Shown here: positions 1-8,864 of the stretch, in pieces
How positions within the stretch are numbered: position 1 is the stretch's first letter
Layout: each line of letters starts with the position of its first letter
Origin: Mycolicibacterium vinylchloridicum
Lineage (GTDB): Bacteria; Actinomycetota; Actinomycetes; Mycobacteriales; Mycobacteriaceae
NCBI RefSeq assembly: GCF_013404075.1
Contig: NZ_JACBJQ010000047.1
Location: 1-39,999 of the forward strand
Direction of reading: 5' to 3'
Length of the DNA stretch: 39,999 nt
Notes under the pieces: generated by a model
The model's database searches: none
What the model saw: the letters and a program-made list of their open reading frames with translations, nothing else
What the model was told of the DNA's origin: nothing
Made by a program: the position numbers and the translations under genes

Positions 1-687
1 ACAGAGCCCGGGTGCCGGGGGAGGCCCAGCGGGCGCGGCACCCGGGATCTGTTGCTCCTCGGCGGCTTTGGTGCCGGTCTTGGGCCCGATGTCGGTGACC
101 TGCCAGCCGTTGCCGACCTTGTTGACGGTCACCCGCAACAGGATGATCGACACCTTCGGCGTCGGATTCTGCAGATTGCGGGTGGTCTGGTGCGCCGACA
201 CCACCACTTCGTAGGTGCCGTCGGGCTGAAGAACCGGATCCACAGCCAGCACCTCACCGGAGGACGTCACCTGCGCTTGCAACATCACCGCCTTGAGCAG
301 GTCGGTTGCGTTGACGTACTTGTCTTTGAGCTGCTGTGACACCCCGTCTTCGACGGCCCGGAAGAACGCGTCCGGGTCCTCGAAGGTGTAGGTCAGCGAC
401 TTCATCGCATAGTCACGGGCGAGCTGAGCGGCGGCCTCGCGGTCGGCTTGGGCCTGGCGCAGCTCAGTGAGCTGGCCGCTCACGTCGCGGTACTTGATGA
501 ACCCGAATGCGCCGCCGCCGATCAGCAGTACCACCAAGACGACGGCGACCCAGAAGCTGCGGCTCCGAGATCCTGCCGGGGCGGTATCCACGGCAGGCTC
601 GGTCTCGACCGCGTCGACCTTCTCGTCCTCGGCGGCAGTTGCTTTGGTCATGTCCGAACTTTCCTCGTTGCTCTCGTCCGCGGTCAT
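1..687 (-). CDS. Mce-associated membrane protein (Mas), 3' end cut by window edge
   Basis: Reading from the ATG at 687 gives at least 229 codons with no stop before base 1, so the gene runs off the window. The product has an acidic cytoplasmic N-terminus, one membrane helix at about residues 45-65 and an extracytoplasmic domain ending in an Ala/Pro-rich tail. Single-pass Mas proteins follow mceF in mycobacterial mce operons and are thought to stabilise the importer. The ATG overlaps the mceF stop as ATGA, so translation is probably coupled. A second in-frame ATG lies at 651. The stop codon is probably close beyond the edge, judging by the Pro-rich tail. Confidence 0.8.
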   Translation of the reverse strand, partial: MTADESNEESSDMTKATAAEDEKVDAVETEPAVDTAPAGSRSRSFWVAVVLVVLLIGGGAFGFIKYRDVSGQLTELRQAQADREAAAQLARDYAMKSLTYTFEDPDAFFRAVEDGVSQQLKDKYVNATDLLKAVMLQAQVTSSGEVLAVDPVLQPDGTYEVVVSAHQTTRNLQNPTPKVSIILLRVTVNKVGNGWQVTDIGPKTGTKAAEEQQIPGAAPAGPPPAPGLC

Positions 688-1649
688 TGGTGCCACTCGG
701 GAACGTTGAGCTGCACCCGCACACCGCCGGTGTCGTTGAATGTCGATTCCCAGAAGTCGAGCCAGTGCCCGGCATCTATCTTGATGTCATGCAGCGGTGC
801 CATCGCCGGCTGCAGGATGGTGGCGAAGGTGCCCAGCGGTCCGGCCAGCATATCGAGCCATTCGCCGAACTTGGCCACCAGGATTCCGACCGGATCCTGC
901 GGGCCGATCACGCCGATGCCGGTGTGTGACAGGATCTCGATCTCGTGGATCAGCTGCAGGAAGGCCGGCACCGATTTCGGCAGCATCTTGCCGGTCTCGC
1001 TGATGATTTCGCCGGCATGGAGGTCGCCCAGGTTGGTGGTGAACTCCGAGACGTTGCTGAAGAGCGTGGCCAGTAGTTCCTTGTCGTCACGAATGACCTT
1101 GGCGGTCAACCCGGCCGTGACGGCGAGGGAGTCGATGGCGTCGTCGTTGCCGTTGAAGGCCGCCGACATGTCTTTGACGATGCCCTGAATCTGGTCGAGG
1201 TTGAGCGCGGTGAACAGCACGTTGGCCTTGGTGAGTAGGTCGCTGGCGGTCACGATCGGTGCGACTCGATCCGCTGGGATCACGGCACCATCGGTGAAGT
1301 ACGGCGGCGCAATGACTTTCGGCCGGAAATCGATGTACTGTTCGCCCGCCGCGGAGAGGTTCTCCACGCTGATTGTGCTGTCGGCCGGGACCTGATACTT
1401 GCGGTCGACGTCCATCGACACGGCCAACCCGCTGTTGGTGGTCTGGATCCCGGTCACCCGGCCGACCTTGATGCCGCGCATCGTCACGTCCGATGTGGGC
1501 ATCAGACCGCCGGAGCTGTTGAGCAACAGCGTGAGTCGGTCGACCTTCTTGGTCGGTCCCATGTCGAGCACGCCGAACGACATATACGCCGCGCCGGCCA
1601 GCGTCATCACCACCAGGATGGCCAGCGTGGTGCGTGCACCGAATTTCAT
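684..1649 (-). CDS. mceF: MCE-family protein MceF
   Basis: 321 aa. An N-terminal helix (about residues 7-26) anchors it, followed by an MCE/MlaD domain (about 35-115; note the GIKVGRV core) and a helical region. MCE subunits form the periplasm-spanning channel of Mce lipid importers. Last of the six mce genes, with ATGA overlaps on both sides. It is short for MceF, which is often 400-550 aa, and lacks the long Pro-rich tail common there. Subunit letter is assigned from operon position. Confidence 0.88.
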   Translation of the reverse strand: MKFGARTTLAILVVMTLAGAAYMSFGVLDMGPTKKVDRLTLLLNSSGGLMPTSDVTMRGIKVGRVTGIQTTNSGLAVSMDVDRKYQVPADSTISVENLSAAGEQYIDFRPKVIAPPYFTDGAVIPADRVAPIVTASDLLTKANVLFTALNLDQIQGIVKDMSAAFNGNDDAIDSLAVTAGLTAKVIRDDKELLATLFSNVSEFTTNLGDLHAGEIISETGKMLPKSVPAFLQLIHEIEILSHTGIGVIGPQDPVGILVAKFGEWLDMLAGPLGTFATILQPAMAPLHDIKIDAGHWLDFWESTFNDTGGVRVQLNVPEWHQ

Positions 1650-2692
1650 GGCACCAGTCCCATCGTCTGCATCGCTTGTACCGCCGCGTCAGCCTTGTCG
1701 GCGGGATCCACGCCCTCACGTCCGGTGGGTGCGTGGAGCTCGGTGATGGTGTACTTCGGGCCTCCGTCGCGGAACCACCCGAGCAGCTTGTAGCGCAGTA
1801 GCGCGACGAACTTGTCGGCGATCACCGGGATCGTGGTGTCGACCGTCGCCATCGTGTGGATCATCGGCGTGATGTAAGACAGGATCTGCATCAGATCCCC
1901 GGCGATCGGGTTGATGAGATCGCCACCGAGCTTGCCGACATCCTTAGAGGCGCCGACCACGTTCAGGATGGCGATCGTGACCGCCGACAGGCCTTGGAGT
2001 TTCGCCGGGCCTTCGGTCACCAGCCGGTTGAACACCGCAGTGTTGTCCGCGAAACCGGAGGTGATGTTTGCCATCCCGTCGAGCATCTGGTCGATGGTGT
2101 CCTGATTGGCGGCGAGGTCGCTGAGCACACCGGCCACAGATTTCTGCATCCGGTTCAACTCGCCAGGATCTTGCGGGAACGCCTTGTTGACGTTGACTAC
2201 GGTGGTTTGCAGCGTACCGATCGCGCCACCGGCCACCAGGTTCGACATCGACCGCAACAGGTCTTCGACGTTGTCCGCCGGCGAGGTGTTGCGCAGCGGA
2301 ATGGTGTCGCCGTCGCGCAATACCGGTCCGGACTTGTCTTCGGGGGGCAGCAGCGCGATGTAGATGTCGCCGAGCGGAGTGGCCTGGCGGAGCTCGGCAC
2401 GGGTATTGACGGAAAGCTTGGTATCGCCGGCTATCTCGACGTAGGTGACGGCAGTGGTGCCCTCGAGTTGCACGCGATCGAGCACACCGATCTGCACGCC
2501 ACCGGAATCGACCTTGGCCCGGGCGGGCAGATTGAGCACGCTGGCGAACTCGATCTTGATCTTGTACGCGTGGCTCGGCAGGTAGGCGCCCGGTACCGGC
2601 AGGCGGGTGGGGTCCAGCGAGCAGGCCGCTGTGAGACCCAGGGTCAGGGTCGCCAGCAGTGCGCAGAACGTGCGTATCGATCGTCGGGTCAT
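1646..2692 (-). CDS. mceE: MCE-family lipoprotein MceE
   Basis: 348 aa. The N-terminus is a lipoprotein signal peptide with a basic n-region, a hydrophobic core and LTAAC, placing the lipidated Cys at residue 24. This is typical of the MceE (LprK-like) subunit. An MCE domain follows (about 40-120), then helices. The lipid anchor would tether the channel to the outer face of the plasma membrane. ATG at 2692 overlaps the mceD stop as ATGA, and its own stop overlaps mceF. The Cys-bearing signal and fifth position both support the call. Confidence 0.9.
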   Translation of the reverse strand: MTRRSIRTFCALLATLTLGLTAACSLDPTRLPVPGAYLPSHAYKIKIEFASVLNLPARAKVDSGGVQIGVLDRVQLEGTTAVTYVEIAGDTKLSVNTRAELRQATPLGDIYIALLPPEDKSGPVLRDGDTIPLRNTSPADNVEDLLRSMSNLVAGGAIGTLQTTVVNVNKAFPQDPGELNRMQKSVAGVLSDLAANQDTIDQMLDGMANITSGFADNTAVFNRLVTEGPAKLQGLSAVTIAILNVVGASKDVGKLGGDLINPIAGDLMQILSYITPMIHTMATVDTTIPVIADKFVALLRYKLLGWFRDGGPKYTITELHAPTGREGVDPADKADAAVQAMQTMGLVP

Positions 2693-3855
2693 GGTGACAG
2701 CGCCGCCCCCAGAACGAGATTGGTCAACCCGAGAGTGATCGGGTCACTCGGAGTTCCCGACGCGCACGCCGCGGCAGCACCGGGGATGTTGCGATCCTTG
2801 AGTCCCTCGCAGATGGCGCCGGCCTGCGTCGGTGCGATCGATACCTGCGGCGGTATGTAGGTGACATTGTGGGTGCCCCAGGCCGGTTCATAGATATCGG
2901 CCACCCAGTGGCTGAACTGCGGCCACGAATTGATCATTGCGGTGATGGCCGGGATGTGCCGGTTCAGGAGGTCGCGGAACCCGCCGAACCGAGCATCGAA
3001 CTTATCGTAGAACCGGGGCCCGAATCGGTTGATCGCCTCGATCAAGGTCGGCAGCAGGTGCGAGACATATGCCATCGCAGCGCCGAAGTTGTCCGACAGG
3101 CCCTCCATCAGCTGGGCCGTGACCGGAAGCGTCCGGATCACCGAGGCGAAGCTGTCCCAGTTCTTCAGGAAGTCGGAGGACAGGATTTCGCCGTTCTCGA
3201 ACAGCTGCCGGTAGTCGGCGTCGGCCTTGTACGGGTCGGCGAGCATGGTGACCAGATTGCGCATCGTCTTGTTGATGCCGGGCCCGGTGCCTTGCAACGA
3301 ATTGCTGGCCGCGGTCAGGCTGTCATTGATGGCTTGCACACCGGGCGCCTTGGACGGGTCCTGTCCCGGCTCGGATCCCAAGATCGTATCGGTGAGATTG
3401 CCGATCGCAGAGAATGTTTCGCTGACGCTGATCGGGGTTTTGGTGGACTTCAGCTTGATGCACCCGGGGCCGGTGAATTTCGGGCCGCCGGTGTAGGCCT
3501 TGGTGAGTTCGATATGGCGGTCGGTGACGATCGACTGCGAATAGGTGACCGCACCGACGTCGGCGGGCAGAACGAGATCGGCGGGCACGGTGAAGTCGAC
3601 CTCGACGTGGTCGGGCTTGTTGACGATCGCACTCATCGAACCGACCTCGATGCCCAGCAGTGCGACCTTGTTGCCGGGGTAGAGCCCGACTGCGTCGGTG
3701 AATTCGGCACACATCGCCCGGGTCGGATTGATCTTGGGTGTCAGGACCTTGATGCCGACGACGACGGCAACCGCGACGACGGCGAGGATCGCCACGACCA
3801 CGGCGAGGACCCGCCGCGACCGCAGCCGTGATCCGAAAGCCGATGCGCCGGCCAT
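2689..3855 (-). CDS. mceD: MCE-family protein MceD
   Basis: 388 aa. Basic N-terminus, a strong membrane helix at about residues 16-37, then an MCE domain (about 45-125) and a long helical region expected to form the channel needle. The ATG at 3855 is separated from the mceC stop by one base. MceD is one of six hetero-oligomer subunits that carry lipid between the outer envelope and the YrbE permeases. Two Cys pairs near the C-terminus (ICEG, ACASG) may form disulfides. Subunit letter follows gene order. Confidence 0.88.
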   Translation of the reverse strand: MAGASAFGSRLRSRRVLAVVVAILAVVAVAVVVGIKVLTPKINPTRAMCAEFTDAVGLYPGNKVALLGIEVGSMSAIVNKPDHVEVDFTVPADLVLPADVGAVTYSQSIVTDRHIELTKAYTGGPKFTGPGCIKLKSTKTPISVSETFSAIGNLTDTILGSEPGQDPSKAPGVQAINDSLTAASNSLQGTGPGINKTMRNLVTMLADPYKADADYRQLFENGEILSSDFLKNWDSFASVIRTLPVTAQLMEGLSDNFGAAMAYVSHLLPTLIEAINRFGPRFYDKFDARFGGFRDLLNRHIPAITAMINSWPQFSHWVADIYEPAWGTHNVTYIPPQVSIAPTQAGAICEGLKDRNIPGAAAACASGTPSDPITLGLTNLVLGAALSP

Positions 3856-3856
3856 G

Positions 3857-4897
3857 TCAGCAGGCCTTCATGATGTTGGGCAGACACAGGTCCTGGCCGG
3901 GCACCAGCCGGTTGTGCTGGTCGAAGGTAACGCCGTTGCCGCTGAGCATGGGCCCGATGATGTTGAGCGTCTGGCCAAGGCCGTCGAGTGCCATGCCCCA
4001 CCGCTCGGGATGGGCTGCCAGGGTGTCGCTGATGTCTTCGATTCCCTCGGCGATAGGCATGACATCCTTGCCGTACCACATCGTGAGCCGGTCGAGGACG
4101 CGGGTCAATTCCTTGATCAGAGCGAAGAATTCGACGATGTCGACAGCCTTCGAGGTGTACATCTTGCCGAGGATGTCGAACTGCTCGAACAGCGCGATGA
4201 GCTGTGCGCGTCCGGCCGTCATCGCCCGTAGACCGTCGTTGACGAAGTCCAGGCCGCGGTGAAAGTCGGCGGTGGACTTGCTCATCGATTCGGTCAGCGT
4301 GTCCGCCGACTGGAGCAGGTTACGGATCGCGTCGGGATATCTGTTGGCCGCCTTGGCCACCTCGGCGAAGGTGTCGTGGATGACTTGGCCGTCGACCTCT
4401 TTGACCACCGGGGTGGCCGCCTGGATGATGTCGTTGACCTCGAAGGGCAGGGTGACGCGGCTCGGCGGAATTCCGTTGCGGCCCAGCGGTGCCGAGCCTT
4501 TCGGGTCGAGCGCGACATAGTGGCCGCCCAGCGGGGTCAGCAACTTGATGTCCAGGGTGGAGTCCGAGCCGACCTTGACCGAGTTCTCGACGTCGAACGT
4601 CATCTCGACCAAGGCGCCGTCGAGGCGAACGCCGGTGACCTTGCCCACGGCGATTCCCGCCACCCGGACCTGGTCGCCGGCACGCAGACCCGCGGAGTTG
4701 GGCATGTGTGCGGTATAGCCGGCCTCGTCCGCCGGATTGAGGTAGGCCATCGCGGTGCCGGCCAGTGAGGCGATGATGACAGCGACACCGATGATGCCGT
4801 TTCGCCGGTTGCGCTTGGCGGTCTCGCGCTCGTCTCGCGAGCCTTGCCGCCCGCCGATTTTCGCGCGCAGCGTGGTGAGGTGCTTGTCGAGTTCCAT
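3857..4897 (-). CDS. mceC: MCE-family protein MceC
   Basis: 346 aa from the ATG at 4897, which overlaps the mceB stop as TAATG. An in-frame GTG at 4906 would add three residues, so the start is slightly uncertain. A charged cytoplasmic segment of about 33 residues precedes the membrane helix (about 34-51), then the MCE domain (about 56-135) and helices. The C-terminal region has two Cys, one of them the final residue, within the last ten residues. It is an importer channel subunit in the third mce position. Confidence 0.87.
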   Translation of the reverse strand: MELDKHLTTLRAKIGGRQGSRDERETAKRNRRNGIIGVAVIIASLAGTAMAYLNPADEAGYTAHMPNSAGLRAGDQVRVAGIAVGKVTGVRLDGALVEMTFDVENSVKVGSDSTLDIKLLTPLGGHYVALDPKGSAPLGRNGIPPSRVTLPFEVNDIIQAATPVVKEVDGQVIHDTFAEVAKAANRYPDAIRNLLQSADTLTESMSKSTADFHRGLDFVNDGLRAMTAGRAQLIALFEQFDILGKMYTSKAVDIVEFFALIKELTRVLDRLTMWYGKDVMPIAEGIEDISDTLAAHPERWGMALDGLGQTLNIIGPMLSGNGVTFDQHNRLVPGQDLCLPNIMKAC

Positions 4898-5907
4898 TAC
4901 CGGCACACCACCAGGTTCTGCTGTGCGAACGAGACCTCGCCGATCCCGGGCAGCGTGACCTCACCGCGTGAGCAGGAAAACGTCGGGGTGGCGGGTTGTT
5001 CGTCCACCAGCCAGTTCCGCATGCCCTGGATCAACGACGGAGCCAGCGACAGGCCCGCGATGATCGTCGGCGTCTGCGGCCACATCCGGCTGCTCAGGTC
5101 GAACAGCGGGCCGGTCGTTCCATCGAAGGTGTGCTCGAAATATTGCATGACATGGGTGGTGTTGCGCAGGACCGGCAGTCCGCTGTCCAGCGCGGAGCGG
5201 AATTCCTCAGCCTTGGAACCGAATTGCGCGAGCACCACGTTGAGCTGGGAGATGAGCTCAAACAGCTGTCCGGACTTCCCGCCCAGATCCTGGGATATCG
5301 CGCTGAGATTGCGGATCATGGTGGTGATCACCATCTGGCGGTCGACCGCCAGCTTGGAAATTTCGTCGAGGTTGTGCAGGAACGGGCCGATACCGGACTC
5401 GTCGCCCTGGATCAGCCGCAGCAGGTTTTCGCCCAACAGGTTGAACTGGGCGGGGTCGAGAGTCTGGAACATCGGCTGAAACCCGTTGAACAGTTTGGCG
5501 ACATCGAACGACGGGATCGTCTGCCCGATCGGGATGGTGCCCCCGTCCGGCAGCTTGTTGGCCGGCTTGGCCGGCTGGACGAGTTCGACGTAACGCTGAC
5601 CGATCAGGGTCTGATAGCGCACCGCGGCAACGGTGTTGGCATACACCGGGTGGTCGGCCTGCGCGGTGAAGTCCACCTTGGCGACCCGCCCGTCGAGCCG
5701 AATGGTCGCGACCTTGCCGACCTGGACGCCGGAGATGCGGACGTCGTCACCGACGTAGAGCCCCGACACGTCGGAGAAGGTGGCCGTGTAGCGGGACAGC
5801 GACCCGGTGACCGGACTGCGCAGGGCTGTCAGCACGATCAGCGTGCAGACCACTGCGACCGCGGTGAACACCGTCAGCCAGAACACCGATTTGGTGACAC
5901 TCCTCAT
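4897..5907 (-). CDS. mceB: MCE-family protein MceB
   Basis: 336 aa. Membrane helix at about residues 9-29, then an MCE domain (about 37-115) with the usual GDDVRISGVQVGKV-type core, then a helical tail. The ATG at 5907 overlaps the mceA stop as ATGA, and the TAA stop overlaps the mceC ATG. Works with the other Mce subunits and YrbE permeases in ATP-driven lipid uptake. Confidence 0.89.
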   Translation of the reverse strand: MRSVTKSVFWLTVFTAVAVVCTLIVLTALRSPVTGSLSRYTATFSDVSGLYVGDDVRISGVQVGKVATIRLDGRVAKVDFTAQADHPVYANTVAAVRYQTLIGQRYVELVQPAKPANKLPDGGTIPIGQTIPSFDVAKLFNGFQPMFQTLDPAQFNLLGENLLRLIQGDESGIGPFLHNLDEISKLAVDRQMVITTMIRNLSAISQDLGGKSGQLFELISQLNVVLAQFGSKAEEFRSALDSGLPVLRNTTHVMQYFEHTFDGTTGPLFDLSSRMWPQTPTIIAGLSLAPSLIQGMRNWLVDEQPATPTFSCSRGEVTLPGIGEVSFAQQNLVVCR

Positions 5908-6968
5908 CGGCCGCCGCCTTGCGGTGGAGCGGGTGCGGGTGCCGCCGCAGGGTCTTCGGCGGGCAGCGCCGCCGCCAGCCCGGGCATGGTGTCCAGGGTG
6001 AGTTCGAGATTGAGCCGGACCTTGCCGTTGATGATCGGAAACGCCGTACTGGTGCGGTCCAACAGCCCGGAGATCCGGTCATAGGCCGGCGACATACTTC
6101 CGTACATGTAGGCGTAGGGCACGAAGACGCTCATGATCCCGCCGAACAGCGGGACGAGCCAGCTCATGTGCTTGGCGAAGATTCCGTCGGCGGTGAACAG
6201 CAGCTTCGACAACTGGTCCATGATCAGGTTCATCCGATCCACCCCGTCGGGGTGTGCCAGGAACTCCATCCCGTTGAGCAGATCATAGGCCAGGCTGACC
6301 AGCGGGACGGCGTCGCTGACCCCGTTGACCACCGAGGCGAGCACCGAAAGTGACTGTGAGAACGGCACTTTCTGCGAGTCGGTGAGCATCTTGATCAGAT
6401 CGAAGTACGACCGGGTGACCGGCTCGGTGAGGTCGGCATGCTTGCGCACGATCCCGATGATGTGGTCGATATCGGGCGAGTCCATGATCCGGCCGAATCG
6501 CTGGCCCTGCCGCAGCAGTCCGGTGATGGACGCCGACTTCACATTGGTGTCGACCACCAGTGTCTGGTTCGAGGCCAGCCGCGGGCCCGATCCGCTGCTG
6601 ACCAGTTCGACCGCGGCGAGCCCGAAGGTGTTGGAGGACGTGAAGTTCGCCGTCGTGTCGGCCGCCAGGGCAGCCGCCTGGCGCGGCTCGAGTTCGAGGG
6701 TGATCTTCTGCTTGTTGAACCCCGCCGACTGCAATGTCTCCACCGAACCGATCGTCAGGCCGCGGAATTTCACTTCGGCGCCGGGCGTCAGGCCCTCGCC
6801 CAGCTTGTCGGCCATCACCGTGAGTTTGAACGTGTCGGCATAGCCGCCGGTGCCGGCTTGGTAGAGCACGGTGCCCCCGACAGCCAGCACCACCGCGGCG
6901 ATGAGTCCGCGGATCCGCAATGCGCGAGAACTCGGCCTGCGGCCCCCTTGGTCGGCAGATGCGAACAT
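5904..6968 (-). CDS. mceA: MCE-family protein MceA
   Basis: 354 aa. N-terminal helix at about residues 21-41, an MCE domain at about 46-120 (PGAEVKFRGLTIGSV), a helical region, and a Pro/Ala-rich tail ending QGGGR. First Mce subunit after the two permease genes. The ATG at 6968 lies three bases after the yrbEB stop. Which numbered mce operon this is cannot be decided by eye. Confidence 0.9.
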   Translation of the reverse strand: MFASADQGGRRPSSRALRIRGLIAAVVLAVGGTVLYQAGTGGYADTFKLTVMADKLGEGLTPGAEVKFRGLTIGSVETLQSAGFNKQKITLELEPRQAAALAADTTANFTSSNTFGLAAVELVSSGSGPRLASNQTLVVDTNVKSASITGLLRQGQRFGRIMDSPDIDHIIGIVRKHADLTEPVTRSYFDLIKMLTDSQKVPFSQSLSVLASVVNGVSDAVPLVSLAYDLLNGMEFLAHPDGVDRMNLIMDQLSKLLFTADGIFAKHMSWLVPLFGGIMSVFVPYAYMYGSMSPAYDRISGLLDRTSTAFPIINGKVRLNLELTLDTMPGLAAALPAEDPAAAPAPAPPQGGGR

Positions 6969-6971
6969 GCC

Positions 6972-7841
6972 CTATCCCGAGATCCGAATCCCGGGGCTGT
7001 TACCCCAGAAGATCAGCGTCAGCACCATATCGGCGGCGACCACGGTGACGATGCTGGCCCGGATGGCGCGTCCCGAGGCCCGCCCGACGCCTTCGGGACC
7101 GCCGACCGCGAAGTAGCCCTGATAGCCGTGGATGGCGATGATCAGCGTCACGAAAATGACGGCCTTCAGCACCGAGAACACGATGTCCGAGGGCTGGATG
7201 AACGAGTCGAAGTAGTGGTAGTAGGTGCCCGATGACTGCCCGTGCAGCACGTTGACCACCAGCGCGCACGACACATAACTCAGAGCCAGCGTCACCACGT
7301 ACAGCGGGATGATCGTCAGCATCCCGGCGATCACCCGGGTGGTGACCACGAACGGGATCGACCGGATTCCCAGCGCCTCGAGCGCGTCGATCTCCTCGGA
7401 GATCCGCATCGCACCGATCTCGGCGGTCATGCGGCAGCCGGCCTGGGCGGCGAAGCCGATGCCGGCGATCATCGGTGCCATCTCCCGGGTGTTGGCATAC
7501 GCGGAGACGAATCCGGTAAGCGGGCCCATTCCGACCATGTCCAGTGCGCCGTAGCCTTCGATACCCACTGCTCCGCCGACCGCCGCGCCCATGAACACGA
7601 GGACGCCGATGGTGCCGCCGCCGACGATGAGTGACCCGTTGCCCCACATGACGTCGACCAGCAGCACGCCGGTCTGGTGCCGGTAGTGCTTCAGCGTGTG
7701 CGGGATCGCGCCGAGCACCTGGGCCAGAAAGCTGACCTGATGTCCGAGGCACTGGAAGACCGAGTCGCCCTGCTCGGCGATCCACAGCGGCGCGCGCACG
7801 ACGCCGGGAGTGTGGCGTGACGGCGCTGACATCCGAGCCAT
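6972..7841 (-). CDS. yrbEB: Mce transporter permease YrbEB
   Basis: 289 aa from the ATG at 7841, which shares its A with the upstream stop (TGATG). A second in-frame ATG at 7832 is also possible. A longer reading to 8024 would run inside yrbEA and is rejected. The protein is an MlaE/YrbE-type permease with several membrane helices and the conserved EEIDALEALGIRSI cytoplasmic coupling segment, which contacts the ATPase. It pairs with YrbEA. The ATPase (MceG/Mkl) is not in this window, as is usual, since one ATPase serves several mce operons. Confidence 0.93.
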   Translation of the reverse strand: MARMSAPSRHTPGVVRAPLWIAEQGDSVFQCLGHQVSFLAQVLGAIPHTLKHYRHQTGVLLVDVMWGNGSLIVGGGTIGVLVFMGAAVGGAVGIEGYGALDMVGMGPLTGFVSAYANTREMAPMIAGIGFAAQAGCRMTAEIGAMRISEEIDALEALGIRSIPFVVTTRVIAGMLTIIPLYVVTLALSYVSCALVVNVLHGQSSGTYYHYFDSFIQPSDIVFSVLKAVIFVTLIIAIHGYQGYFAVGGPEGVGRASGRAIRASIVTVVAADMVLTLIFWGNSPGIRISG

Positions 7842-8848
7842 CACCCCATCCTCAGCGGCATCGACATCGACACACCCTGCGTGATGATGAGGTTGAGAAT
7901 GAACACGGCGACCACGCCGATCACGACGGAGGCGTTGACCGCGTCGGCCACGCCGCGGGCGCCGCCCTTGGCCTCCAGACCGCGCTGGCAGGACACCAGG
8001 ATCACGATCACACCGAACAGCCACGTCTTGAGCATGGCCACGACGACATCGCTGACGCTGGCGAACGACGCGAACGACGCGATGTAGCTGCCGGGTGTGC
8101 CGGACTGGAAGCCGACGTTGATGGCGTAGCCGGCCGCCAGTCCCATGAAGATGATGAAGGCGCAGAGCACCGGCGCCACAAACACGATTGCTGCCAGTCG
8201 CGGGGTGACCAGCCGCTGCACGGGGTCGACGCCCATCACGCGCAGCGCGTCGACCTCCTCGCGGATGGTGCGGGCGCCCAGGTCGGTCGCCACTGCCGAA
8301 CCCGCGGCGCCGCCCAGCAACAGTGCGGCCACCATCGGTGCGCCCTGCCGGATCACCCCGAGGCCGCCGGCGGCGCCCGAGACCGACGATGCACCGACCT
8401 GCTGGATGAAGTTGCCGACCTGCACTGCCACGATCACCCCGAATGGGATGGACACCAGTAAGGCCGGTATCGCGGTGACGCTGATGATGAACCAGGCCTG
8501 GTTGACGGTGTCGCGCCAGGGGTGGCGCAGGCGGATCAGATCCGTGATGAGGAAGCCGAACGCCTGAGCCCCCAGGCCGAAGAAGCGGCCCAGTGTCTGC
8601 AGCGACGAATCCGTTTGGCCGAGAACGTGTCTAAGCGGCTTGCTCAGTATCGCGACGACTTCGCGGCCGGTGGACGCCCGCGTGACGGGTTCGGGCTCCT
8701 GGTGAGGGCCGCTTTCTACCGGCACCTCATCGGCAACGATGTCGCCGTTGGTGGTGATCGTCGCGTCGACGTCGACGCAGGCAAGATCGATGCCTTCTGG
8801 TTGGGTCGCTGCTTGGGCCGCAGTCGCGTCATGGACACCTGCGGTCAA
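7841..8848 (-). CDS. yrbEA: Mce transporter permease YrbEA, TTG start
   Basis: 335 aa. An MlaE-family permease with membrane helices from about residue 95 on and the coupling segment EEVDALRVMGVDPV. The first 60 or so residues are an acidic, poorly conserved-looking extension, longer than in most YrbE proteins. The TTG at 8848 is chosen because AAGGAGGT (8857-8864) sits eight bases upstream of it; the nearby ATG at 8832 is out of frame. First gene of the mce operon, so this site sets translation of the leading cistron. Confidence 0.9.
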   Translation of the reverse strand: MTAGVHDATAAQAATQPEGIDLACVDVDATITTNGDIVADEVPVESGPHQEPEPVTRASTGREVVAILSKPLRHVLGQTDSSLQTLGRFFGLGAQAFGFLITDLIRLRHPWRDTVNQAWFIISVTAIPALLVSIPFGVIVAVQVGNFIQQVGASSVSGAAGGLGVIRQGAPMVAALLLGGAAGSAVATDLGARTIREEVDALRVMGVDPVQRLVTPRLAAIVFVAPVLCAFIIFMGLAAGYAINVGFQSGTPGSYIASFASFASVSDVVVAMLKTWLFGVIVILVSCQRGLEAKGGARGVADAVNASVVIGVVAVFILNLIITQGVSMSMPLRMG

Positions 8849-8856
8849 CGGCAGGC

Positions 8857-8864
8857 ACCTCCTT
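8857..8864 (-). promoter_or_regulatory. Shine-Dalgarno sequence for yrbEA
   Basis: On the minus strand this reads AAGGAGGT, a full match to the anti-SD, eight bases before the TTG at 8848. It decides the start codon. Confidence 0.85.
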
